Source: an uncultured Alistipes sp.
GTDB taxonomy: Bacteria > Bacteroidota > Bacteroidia > Bacteroidales > Rikenellaceae
NCBI GenBank assembly: GCA_904502285.1
Contig: CAJGEC010000038.1
Span: 1 to 9,937, forward strand
Direction of reading: 5' to 3'
DNA length: 9,937 bases
This document shows, piece after piece, positions 1-6,540 of the stretch. Within the stretch, counting starts at the first letter, position 1. Every line of letters starts with the position of its first letter. Position numbers and translations under genes: made by a program. Under the pieces are notes generated by a model, which saw only the letters and a program-made list of their open reading frames with translations, searched no databases and was not told the DNA's origin.

Positions 1-1389
1 ACGAAGGAGTGGGAAATCTCTACCGATGGCGGCGAGACTTGGGTTTCAACAGGTGTCGTAGCCGAGGGTAAGGATGGTGCTAATGGATCGAATGGCACTG
101 ACGGCACAAATGGCACAAATGGCACAAATGGCGACTCGCTATTTGCGAGTGTAGACACCTCGAATCCCGACTATGTGATTATCACATTGGCCGATGGCAC
201 AGAGTTCCGCCTTGCACGCTACGATGAGAGTGCGCCCAAGTTTATAATTGTCGATGCCTCCAAGGTTGCAGAGATAGCCTTTGGCACTACCGCAGAGTTT
301 GTGGTTGATGCTGACAATATCGCTGATTATGTGGTTAATACACCCGAGGGATGGAAGGCTGTCTATGCCGAGAATATTCTTGCTGTGACAGCGCCTACGC
401 AGGATATGTGTCACTACGATATGGAGGGCGTGATTGCCATTACTGTAGTATCGGACGAGGGTAAAAGTCTTATCGTGAAGCTTAGCGTTGTAGCAGTTGA
501 GCCTAAGGAGGAGCTCCCATACGAGTTGCGCATATTGACCTTCGAGGATGAAGATGCTAAGTTCTATCCATACACTTTGGACTATGCAGGTGTGGATATT
601 ACAACATGGAGCGACCTTGTGGATGACCCACAGTATGGTGGTCCGCTAACGTATGGCGACTATACATCGGCGATGTACACCTGGTGGGATGAGGCCAATA
701 CGGAGCTTATGCACATCTTCCCCGACAACTACGCATACTGCTTCTGGGGTGGCGGCCACGCCATCTCGAACTACTGGGGCGAGGGCTTTACCGATGAGGA
801 CCGTGATGCGCACATTGCGAAGTATTATGGTGAGGACTATGTCGCGGAGAATGCTGGCAACGACGCTATGCTCGGCTGGTTCAACCTCCAGATGATGATC
901 CCCGTAGCACCCCACTCTGGCGATAACTTCTGCGTACACTATGGCTACAAGGATTTCTACTCATATGTGGAGAACCTGCCAGAGCTTATCTTTGCCGATG
1001 GCGAGGCTCGCGTGATAGACCATATGTTTGTCACCAACACCAACTACACGCTCAATCAGCTATATATGGGCGTTAAGAGCGAGGCTGGTAATAGCTTCGG
1101 TGGCAACTGGACAGGCTTGACTGAGAATGCGTGGCTGAAGATTGTGGCGCAGGGCTTCGATGATGTCGCTGCAGATGCCTATGCCGAGCCTGTCAGCGAG
1201 GTGGAGTTCTACCTGGTGCAGGGCGAAGATGTCGTAACCGATTGGCAGAAGTGGGATTTGAGTGGTCTTGGTGCTGTAGCCAAGGTGCGCTTCAACTTCC
1301 TCTACTCCGACGAAATGGGCGGCAAGTATGGCTTTACCATTCCAGGATACTTCGCCTACGATGACGTAGCAGTGAGATTTGACAAATAA
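1..1389 (+). CDS. DUF4465 surface protein with PL29-N-like/collagen-like N-terminus, 5' partial
   Basis: The frame is open from base 1, so the true start, signal peptide and lipobox lie upstream; 462 residues are visible. Residues 1-70 resemble the PL29-N/DUF4988 module: a 'STDGGETW' stretch, G-X-N triplets (26-44), then 'GDSLF' and 'YVIITLADGTEF'. Residues about 79-165 look like an all-beta Ig/BACON-like module. Residues about 175-462 match DUF4465: 'FWGGGHAISNYWG', 'FVTNTNYT', 'EVEFYLVQ', 'WDLSGLGAV' and 'GYFAYDDV'. Its stop is 6 nt before the next start, and it heads a run ending in BtuG- and BtuB-like genes, so I infer a cell-surface accessory role in cobamide capture. Bacteroides B12 loci carry variable accessory lipoproteins such as BtuH; I cannot tell by eye whether this is an orthologue. 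The family call is firm, the B12 role is inference. Confidence 0.8.
   Translation, partial: TKEWEISTDGGETWVSTGVVAEGKDGANGSNGTDGTNGTNGTNGDSLFASVDTSNPDYVIITLADGTEFRLARYDESAPKFIIVDASKVAEIAFGTTAEFVVDADNIADYVVNTPEGWKAVYAENILAVTAPTQDMCHYDMEGVIAITVVSDEGKSLIVKLSVVAVEPKEELPYELRILTFEDEDAKFYPYTLDYAGVDITTWSDLVDDPQYGGPLTYGDYTSAMYTWWDEANTELMHIFPDNYAYCFWGGGHAISNYWGEGFTDEDRDAHIAKYYGEDYVAENAGNDAMLGWFNLQMMIPVAPHSGDNFCVHYGYKDFYSYVENLPELIFADGEARVIDHMFVTNTNYTLNQLYMGVKSEAGNSFGGNWTGLTENAWLKIVAQGFDDVAADAYAEPVSEVEFYLVQGEDVVTDWQKWDLSGLGAVAKVRFNFLYSDEMGGKYGFTIPGYFAYDDVAVRFDK
76..132 (+). repeat. Collagen-like G-X-N triplet repeat with exact 9-bp units
   Basis: Six consecutive Gly-X-Asn/Asp triplets plus a final Gly are encoded here. 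Within it the 9-bp unit ggcacaaat is repeated exactly three times (103-129), preceded by the near-copy ggcactgac (94-102). It lies in frame just before 'GDSLF', the usual position of the short Gly-rich linker in DUF4988/PL29-N proteins. The exact units could gain or lose copies by slippage without breaking the frame, changing linker length only. Confidence 0.85.
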
Positions 1390-1395
1390 TATATA

Positions 1396-3141
1396 ATGAG
1401 AAGAGTTTTAGAATTTTTGTTTTTAAGTGTGATGGTTGTAGTCGCCTCGTCGTGTAATATCGACGAGGAGATTACAACTGCTTTGCCTCCAAAGATATAC
1501 CTCGATAGTAACACTGGCGTATATACTGCGAAAGTAGGTCGAGAGATTGTTATAGCCCCCGACTACGAATCGGCTGATGACGCCACTTACTGCTGGATTA
1601 TGGATGGAAGGTTGATCAGCAACGAGCCATCGCTAACCTTTATGCGCGAGGAGTGTGGCGAGTACTATATCGACATTATCGTAACCACCGATGCTGGCTC
1701 AGTTAGCGAGGAGATACGCATCGATGTTGTAGCTTTGGAGAGTCCCATCGTATCCATTGCTGGCGGTAAAAACCAGACCGTCGCTGTGGGTTCGGAGGTT
1801 AGACTTAATGCATCTATTAGCGATTCATCGCTTCCAACGAGCCTCGTGTGGACGATGAATGGCGAGTCGTTGCAGCGTGATAATGAGTTGTCATATATCT
1901 TTGAGGCAGAGGCTGTTGGTCGCTACACAATTACCGCTACGGTATCGAATGAGGATGGCGAGCATAGCGACTCGGTACACATTGAGGTTGTTCGTGCCGA
2001 GGATATGCCCGTAGTTTGGGAGTTTGAGTTCGAGGCCTACCACACTGTAGTGGGTCGCAAGTTGCGCATTAGCCCCTCGACGATTAGCAATGTGGATGGC
2101 GTGAGCTACACATGGCAGATTGATGATAATGAATCAGTTGCGGGCGAGGCCTCTTTTACATTTGTGGCAGAGGCACAGGGTGAGTATAGTGTCGTAGCAA
2201 CGGCTACCACTGAGAGGGATGGTCAGCAGATAACCCTAACTCGCAAGTTCGTTGTTACGGTCTATGAGGAGGGTGCTTTCTATCGTCCACAGAGCGAAAC
2301 ATCAACGGCTGAGTGGAACAAGATATTCGATTATACCCCAGCCCCTGGACAGTTTATCAACGAGCTAAAGACAGGTGGCTTCGATGGTACGCAGACAACT
2401 ATGGAGACGGCTATTGCCTATGCCGAGAAGCGTTTGAGAGATGAAAACTGGGTATCTCTCGGAGGCTTCGGTGGCTACATCATCGTAGGCTTCGACCACA
2501 GCATCGCAAACTCTGGTGACTACGACTTTGGCATTAAGGCCAACTCGTTTGATGGCTCATCGGAGCCTGGTATTGTGTGGGTTATGCAGGACGAGAATGG
2601 CAATGGCGAGCCCGATGATACGTGGTATGAGTTAGCAGGCTCGGAGACGGGCAAGGCTACGACCATTCAGAACTACGTCGTGACCTACTACCGCCCAACG
2701 GGTCCTATGATGCCCGTGCAGTGGACGGACAATCTTGGCAACTATGGCGAGGTGGACTACCTCAAGCAGTTCCACCGCCAGGACTACTACTATCCACTTT
2801 GGATTGAGAAGGATAGTTATACTCTCACAGGTACATGTCTTGAGCCTCGCAACCGCGATGCCTCTGGTAATGGCTCATACTGGGTGAATGATAAGTATGA
2901 TTGGGGCTACGCCGATAACTTTAGCCCTGTGGACCGCCTCACTGATGAGGATAATGCCGAGGGCGAGGTCAATGCCAACCACTTCAAAATCTCGAATGCC
3001 ATAGACTGCGAGTGTGAGCCTATCCACCTCGACTACATCGACTTTGTGAAGGTGCAGGTGGGTGTCAATGCCAAGAGTGGCTGGCTGGGTGAACTCTCTA
3101 CCGAGGTCTGCGGTTTCTTTGACTATAACATGAAAAAGTAG
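1396..3141 (+). CDS. Surface lipoprotein with three Ig/PKD-like modules and large C-terminal domain; putative B12-uptake accessory
   Basis: The 581-residue protein starts with a type II signal peptide; the lipobox A-S-S-C puts the acylated Cys at residue 20, followed by N-I-D-E-E, an acidic stretch like the Bacteroidota lipoprotein export signal that sends lipoproteins to the outer face. Three beta-rich modules follow (about 33-110, 112-198 and 200-290), each with a W-x-[MI]-[DN]-[GD] core strand and a 'GEY/GRY' strand as in PKD/Ig folds. The C-terminal domain (about 292-581) has an acidic loop D-E-N-G-N-G-E-P-D-D near 399-408 that resembles a calcium-binding loop, then 'WYELAGSE', and near the end 'YIDFVKVQ' and 'GELSTEVCGF'. 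Such proteins are usually annotated as PKD-like cell-surface proteins. The start is 6 nt after the previous stop. BtuH, a B12-binding accessory protein, also binds through a C-terminal globular domain, but I cannot claim orthology. Confidence 0.82.
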   Translation: MRRVLEFLFLSVMVVVASSCNIDEEITTALPPKIYLDSNTGVYTAKVGREIVIAPDYESADDATYCWIMDGRLISNEPSLTFMREECGEYYIDIIVTTDAGSVSEEIRIDVVALESPIVSIAGGKNQTVAVGSEVRLNASISDSSLPTSLVWTMNGESLQRDNELSYIFEAEAVGRYTITATVSNEDGEHSDSVHIEVVRAEDMPVVWEFEFEAYHTVVGRKLRISPSTISNVDGVSYTWQIDDNESVAGEASFTFVAEAQGEYSVVATATTERDGQQITLTRKFVVTVYEEGAFYRPQSETSTAEWNKIFDYTPAPGQFINELKTGGFDGTQTTMETAIAYAEKRLRDENWVSLGGFGGYIIVGFDHSIANSGDYDFGIKANSFDGSSEPGIVWVMQDENGNGEPDDTWYELAGSETGKATTIQNYVVTYYRPTGPMMPVQWTDNLGNYGEVDYLKQFHRQDYYYPLWIEKDSYTLTGTCLEPRNRDASGNGSYWVNDKYDWGYADNFSPVDRLTDEDNAEGEVNANHFKISNAIDCECEPIHLDYIDFVKVQVGVNAKSGWLGELSTEVCGFFDYNMKK

Positions 3142-3142
3142 T

Positions 3143-4213
3143 ATGGCAATGAAATGTGTTAGGATGGCGCTTGTCGCAATGCTCCTTGTTGTATGCTCCT
3201 GTATGAAGTGGGAGTATGGTATTGAGGAGGATTTCGATATGTCGGCTTCGGGCGAGGGACTATTCATCTGCAACGAGGGTAACTTCCAGTATGGCAACGC
3301 CACGCTATCGTACTATGACCCCACGACTAAGAGTGTGCAGAACGAGGTCTTCTACCGCTCTAACGCTATGAAACTCGGCGATGTAGCGCAGTCGATGATC
3401 ATACGCGACGGCATAGGCTGGGTGGTGGTGAACAACTCACACGTCGTCTTTGCTATCGACATCAACACCTTCAAGGAGGTGGGACGTATCACAAACCTAA
3501 CATCGCCCCGTTATATGCACTTCGTATCTGACGACAAGGCCTACATCACGCAGATTTGGGATAACCGCATCTTTATAGTAAACCCCAAGCGTTACGAGAT
3601 TACGGGCTATATCGAGGTGCCTAATATGACTATGGAGCAGGGCTCTACGGAGCAGATGGTGCAGTATGGCAAGTATCTATATGTAAACTGCTGGTCCTAT
3701 CAGAACCGCATCATCAAGATTGATACAGAGACCGACCAAGTCGTAGACGAGCTTGTTGTAGGCATACAGCCCACCTCGCTTGTTATGGACTGCAATAATA
3801 AACTATGGACCGTGACCGATGGTGGCTACGAGGGCTCGCCATACGGCCACGAGGCACCCTCGCTCTATCGCATAGATGCCGAGAGCTTCACCATCGAGCA
3901 GCAGTTCAAGTTCGACTTCGGCGACTGGCCTTCGGAGGTGCAGCTCAACGGCACGAAGGACAAAATCTATTGGCTCAACGACGATGTATGGGAGATGGAC
4001 GTTACTGCAGACCGCGTCCCCGTGCGCCCCTTCTTGCCATATAACGGCACGCTATACTATGGCCTTACCGTTTGTCCCCGCACGGGCGATGTCTATATTG
4101 CCGACGCCATCGACTACGTACAGCAAGGTATGGTCTACCGCTACTCAAAGGATAGGGAACTAATCGACAGCTTTTATGTTGGCATCATCCCTGGTGCTTT
4201 TTGCTGGAAATAA
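3143..4213 (+). CDS. btuG: BtuG-like cobamide-binding beta-propeller surface lipoprotein (DUF5074/YncE-like)
   Basis: 356 residues. The N-terminus is a lipoprotein signal with lipobox V-C-S-C (acylated Cys20), followed by Met-Lys-Trp-Glu and the acidic 'IEEDFD', consistent with surface display. The rest is a run of repeated four-stranded blades as in YncE/DUF5074 propellers: 'GLFICNEGNFQYGNATLSYYDP', 'LGDVAQSMIIRDG', 'VVFAIDINTFKEVGRI', 'SPRYMHFVSDDKAYITQI', 'RIIKIDTETDQVVDELVVG', ending 'GIIPGAFCWK'. In Bacteroides, BtuG is a seven-bladed propeller that binds B12 very tightly and caps BtuB. Length, lipidation and its place directly before a BtuB-like receptor fit. It starts 1 nt after the upstream stop, implying translational coupling; an in-frame ATG at 3149 is an alternative start that keeps the lipobox. 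Substrate is inferred from family and context; no binding residues were checked. Confidence 0.8.
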   Translation: MAMKCVRMALVAMLLVVCSCMKWEYGIEEDFDMSASGEGLFICNEGNFQYGNATLSYYDPTTKSVQNEVFYRSNAMKLGDVAQSMIIRDGIGWVVVNNSHVVFAIDINTFKEVGRITNLTSPRYMHFVSDDKAYITQIWDNRIFIVNPKRYEITGYIEVPNMTMEQGSTEQMVQYGKYLYVNCWSYQNRIIKIDTETDQVVDELVVGIQPTSLVMDCNNKLWTVTDGGYEGSPYGHEAPSLYRIDAESFTIEQQFKFDFGDWPSEVQLNGTKDKIYWLNDDVWEMDVTADRVPVRPFLPYNGTLYYGLTVCPRTGDVYIADAIDYVQQGMVYRYSKDRELIDSFYVGIIPGAFCWK

Positions 4214-4219
4214 GGAGGT
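4212..4219 (+). promoter_or_regulatory. Strong Shine-Dalgarno site of the btuB-like gene
   Basis: AAGGAGGT overlaps the stop codon of the BtuG-like gene and lies 6-7 nt before the ATG at 4226. Bacteroidota mostly start translation without a Shine-Dalgarno sequence, and the other large genes here (1396, 3143, 6541, 8047) have none obvious. This site fixes the receptor start and suggests translation set independently of the upstream lipoproteins. Confidence 0.75.
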
Positions 4220-4225
4220 TAGACA

Positions 4226-6277
4226 ATGAGACGACTACTACTTTTCATCATCGTCACTCTACTTTGTGGAGGGGCAACGGCTCAGGAGCGCACCAAGCAC
4301 GACTGGGTACGTGACGGCATTGACATCCCTGAGGTAGCTGTTTATGGCAACCGCCCAATCAAGGAGATAGGTACACAGCAGACCAAGTTCGACTCCCTGG
4401 CCCTCAAGGAGAATATCGCACTCTCTATGGCAGATGTGCTAACCTTCAACTCCTCGATTTTCGTGAAGAGTTATGGTCGTGCCACACTCTCAACGGTCTC
4501 ATTCCGAGGCACTTCACCCTCACATACTCAGGTATCGTGGAATGGTATGAAGATCAACAACCCGATGCTCGGAATGACCGACTTCTCGATGATTCCATCA
4601 TACTTCATCGACGACGCCTCGTTGCTCCACGGCACATCCTCGGTGAATGAGACGGGAGGAGGTCTTGGTGGCGCAGTAAAACTATCAACAAAGCCTGCCG
4701 AAGCCGATGGTTTCGGTATGCAATATATTCAGGGTATCGGCTCGTTCAAGACCTTTGACGAGTTCCTTCGCCTGACCTACGGCAACGACCATTGGCAGGT
4801 CTCTACTCGTGCCGTATACTCCTCATCGCCAAACGAATACAAATACCGCAACCACGACAAAAAGATAAATATCTACGACGAGGATATGAACATCGTCGAG
4901 CAGTACTACCCCATCGAGCGTAACCGCAGTGGCGCCTACAAAGACCTCCACCTTCTGCAAGAGGTCTATTACAACACGGGCAAGGGCGACCGCCTCGGCC
5001 TAAATGCGTGGTACATCAACTCCAACCGCGAGTTGGCGATGCTCACCGTGGACCACGGTAGCGAGTCCGACTTCGACAACCGACAGCGCGAGAAGACCTT
5101 TCGTGGAGTCCTCTCGTGGGACCATTTAGGCCAGAGTTGGAAACTAAGCGCCAAGGGTGGCTACATCTATACCTGGATGGCTTACGACTACAAGCGCGAC
5201 GTGGGTAACGGCACAATGGCACATATGACTCGCTCTCGTAGCCGCATAAACACCTTCTACGGACAGGTCGATGGCGAGTACTATATCGGCAATAAGTGGC
5301 TCTTCACAGCCAACCTCTCGCTCCACCAACATATCGTCGAGAGTGAGGACAAGAACATCGTGCGTCAGGATGGCAACAAGGCTATCGTGGGCTACCGCAA
5401 GGGTCGCCCCGAACTATCTGGCTCTATATCAGCAAAATGGCGACCTCTCGACCGCTTTGGTGTGTCGATGGTACTCCGCGAAGAGTTGTTTGGCACTAAG
5501 TGGACACCCCTCATCCCTGCCCTCTTCGTAGATGGCGTACTTTCGACCAAGGGCAACATCATCGCCAAGGCCTCCATTTCACGCAACTACCGCTTCCCTA
5601 CCCTCAACGACCTCTACTTCCTCCCTGGTGGCAACCCCGACCTACGAAGCGAGAGTGGCTGGACCTACGATGGAGGCATCTCCTTTGCCATAGGCAAGGA
5701 GGGCATCTACTCGTTGAGTGGCTCGGCAACGTGGTTTGAGTCCTTCATCAAGGATTGGATTATATGGCTACCCACAACCAAGGGCTTCTTCTCGCCCGAA
5801 AATATCAAGGATGTACACGCCTACGGCGTAGAGCTAAAGGGCGACCTCAACGTGGCCCTATCCAAGGAGTGGCAGTTAGGCCTCAATGGCACATTCTCGT
5901 GGACCCCTTCGATAAATGTGGGAGAGCCCCGCACCCCTGCCGACAAGTCGGTAGGTAAGCAGCTACCCTACGTGCCAGAACTCTCCTCAACGGTATCGGG
6001 AAGATTGTCGTGGCGCGGGTGGTCGTTCCACTATAAGTGGTGCTACTACTCCGAACGATTCACGATGTCGTCGAACGACCTATCGCTAACGGGAAAACTT
6101 CCACCCTACTTTATGAGCAACATAGCCCTCGAAAAGAGCCTCCATTTCAAGTGGGCCGACCTCTCGCTCAAGGGTACGATAAACAACCTCTTCAACGAGG
6201 AGTATCTCTCGGTTTTATCACGCCCAATGCCAGGCATCAACTTCGGAATCTTCATCGGCATAACGCCAAAGTGGTAG
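4226..6277 (+). CDS. btuB: BtuB-like TonB-dependent outer-membrane cobamide transporter
   Basis: 683 residues. A Sec signal peptide ends in A-T-A before Gln20. There is no carboxypeptidase-like N-terminal extension, so this is not a SusC-type receptor. The plug domain (about 30-160) begins with 'IPEVAVYGNRP' and contains 'MADVLTFNSSIFVKSYG', 'VSFRGTSPSHTQVSWNG' and 'GGGLGGAVKLSTKP', all typical of TonB-dependent receptor plugs. The remainder is an amphipathic beta-barrel with 'SRNYRFPTLNDLYFLPGGNPDLRSE'-type strands, 'NLFNEEYLSVLSRPMPGINF' near the end and a terminal Trp, the usual outer-membrane barrel end. It follows the BtuG-like gene by 12 nt. BtuB/BtuG pairs form stable complexes for B12 uptake in Bacteroides; ligand choice here is inferred from that pairing. 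Heme or siderophore transport is the main alternative, but neither usually has a propeller lipoprotein partner. Confidence 0.82.
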   Translation: MRRLLLFIIVTLLCGGATAQERTKHDWVRDGIDIPEVAVYGNRPIKEIGTQQTKFDSLALKENIALSMADVLTFNSSIFVKSYGRATLSTVSFRGTSPSHTQVSWNGMKINNPMLGMTDFSMIPSYFIDDASLLHGTSSVNETGGGLGGAVKLSTKPAEADGFGMQYIQGIGSFKTFDEFLRLTYGNDHWQVSTRAVYSSSPNEYKYRNHDKKINIYDEDMNIVEQYYPIERNRSGAYKDLHLLQEVYYNTGKGDRLGLNAWYINSNRELAMLTVDHGSESDFDNRQREKTFRGVLSWDHLGQSWKLSAKGGYIYTWMAYDYKRDVGNGTMAHMTRSRSRINTFYGQVDGEYYIGNKWLFTANLSLHQHIVESEDKNIVRQDGNKAIVGYRKGRPELSGSISAKWRPLDRFGVSMVLREELFGTKWTPLIPALFVDGVLSTKGNIIAKASISRNYRFPTLNDLYFLPGGNPDLRSESGWTYDGGISFAIGKEGIYSLSGSATWFESFIKDWIIWLPTTKGFFSPENIKDVHAYGVELKGDLNVALSKEWQLGLNGTFSWTPSINVGEPRTPADKSVGKQLPYVPELSSTVSGRLSWRGWSFHYKWCYYSERFTMSSNDLSLTGKLPPYFMSNIALEKSLHFKWADLSLKGTINNLFNEEYLSVLSRPMPGINFGIFIGITPKW

Positions 6278-6281
6278 ACTT

Positions 6282-6326
6282 TAGCCAAGTGGCAAGCTAT
6301 TTTTGGGGGATATGCAATCCTTTTTT
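6282..6326 (+). terminator. Possible weak intrinsic terminator(s) after the B12-uptake operon
   Basis: Two short hairpin/T-run units follow the btuB-like stop. The first has TAGC (6282-6285) pairing with GCTA (6296-6299), or alternatively GCC/GGC around AAGT, followed by five T (6300-6304). The second has GGAT (6308-6311) pairing with ATCC (6317-6320) around a 5-nt loop, extendable by G-T pairs, followed by six T (6321-6326). Stems are short, so termination may be partial; position supports the call. Confidence 0.4.
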
Positions 6327-6330
6327 GCCC

Positions 6331-6344
6331 TTTTATCGATAAAA
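6331..6344. repeat. Perfect 14-bp palindrome upstream of the guaB promoter
   Basis: TTTTATCGATAAAA is a perfect two-fold palindrome lying 13 nt before the putative -33 box of the guaB promoter. The position would suit a dimeric regulator acting upstream of -35, but it could also be part of the terminator region: the T/A flanks make a bidirectional hairpin possible. No regulator can be named. Confidence 0.45.
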
Positions 6345-6357
6345 AAGCGTTTGCACA

Positions 6358-6389
6358 TTTGTCTTTGTCAGAAAATTTCACTAATTTTG
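6358..6389 (+). promoter_or_regulatory. Bacteroidota-type promoter of guaB-guaA
   Basis: The -33 element TTTG (6358-6361) is followed after exactly 20 nt by TAATTTTG (6382-6389), a full match to the Bacteroides -7 consensus TAnnTTTG with the usual 19-21 nt spacer. Transcription would start near 6394-6398, giving a leader of about 145 nt before guaB. The segment GAAAAT-N5-TAATTTTGT is also found, with identical spacing, in the second promoter at 9797-9816, which strengthens both calls. Confidence 0.75.
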
Positions 6390-6425
6390 TGCGCAACATA
6401 AATACACTCCAAAGCGTTCCTAAAC

Positions 6426-6502
6426 GACCTATCTCTTGGAGGGTGCCTAATGGGGCTTCGGCTCGATGGAAAGTGGCACTTTTTTGGAAGGATTGGTAGG
6501 TT
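6426..6502 (+). promoter_or_regulatory. Structured leader of guaB, long imperfect hairpin
   Basis: By hand pairing, the leader can fold into one long hairpin. The outer helix is GACCT (6426-6430) with AGGTT (6498-6502). A middle, G-U rich helix runs outward from GTGCC (6443-6447) pairing with GGCAC (6475-6479), continuing into GGAGG against the T-run 6480-6484. The apex is GGGC (6453-6456) with GCTC (6461-6464), closed by a C(UUCG)G tetraloop. GTGCC/GGCAC followed by six T (6480-6485) is also terminator-like, so an attenuator is possible. The GGAGG of the small leader frame would be buried in the stem. I found no motif of a known riboswitch. The pairing is seen; the regulatory role is inference. 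Confidence 0.45.
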
Positions 6503-6521
6503 TAGAGGATGTGGCGGCTGA
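6450..6521 (+). CDS. Possible 23-codon leader peptide upstream of guaB
   Basis: ATG at 6450 is preceded by GGAGG (6438-6442) with a 7-nt spacer, the ideal Shine-Dalgarno arrangement and unusual for this phylum. The frame runs 23 codons to TGA at 6519-6521, 19 nt before guaB. It begins MGLRLDGKWHFF and is rich in Gly (7 of 23) and Arg (4 of 23); the Arg codons are CGG, AGG, AGG and AGA, whereas guaB and guaA almost always use CGC/CGT. The frame lies inside the foldable leader, so translation would disturb the hairpin. No homologue is recognised. It may be a translated attenuator or a chance frame. Confidence 0.3.
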   Translation: MGLRLDGKWHFFGRIGRFRGCGG

Positions 6522-6540
6522 ATAATAAAACCTGATAGCT

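Noticed and set aside
646..939. 97-codon minus-strand frame inside the DUF4465 gene
   Set aside because: Lies opposite clear DUF4465 motifs; no independent support.
6364..6367. Nearer TTTG as the -33 box of the guaB promoter
   Set aside because: It is only 14 nt from the -7 box; the TTTG at 6358-6361 has the correct 20-nt spacing.
6426..6502. Signal recognition particle RNA or 6S RNA
   Set aside because: Although an elongated hairpin, it lacks the conserved SRP domain IV sequence and is too short and lacks the large central bubble of 6S RNA.
6509..6535. 8-codon frame after AGAGG just before guaB
   Set aside because: Too short and poorly supported; the 23-codon frame at 6450 has a far better initiation site.
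6278..6540. Cobalamin, TPP, purine or ykkC-type riboswitch
   Set aside because: I looked for the B12 box, TPP core, purine-junction and ykkC motifs and saw none.
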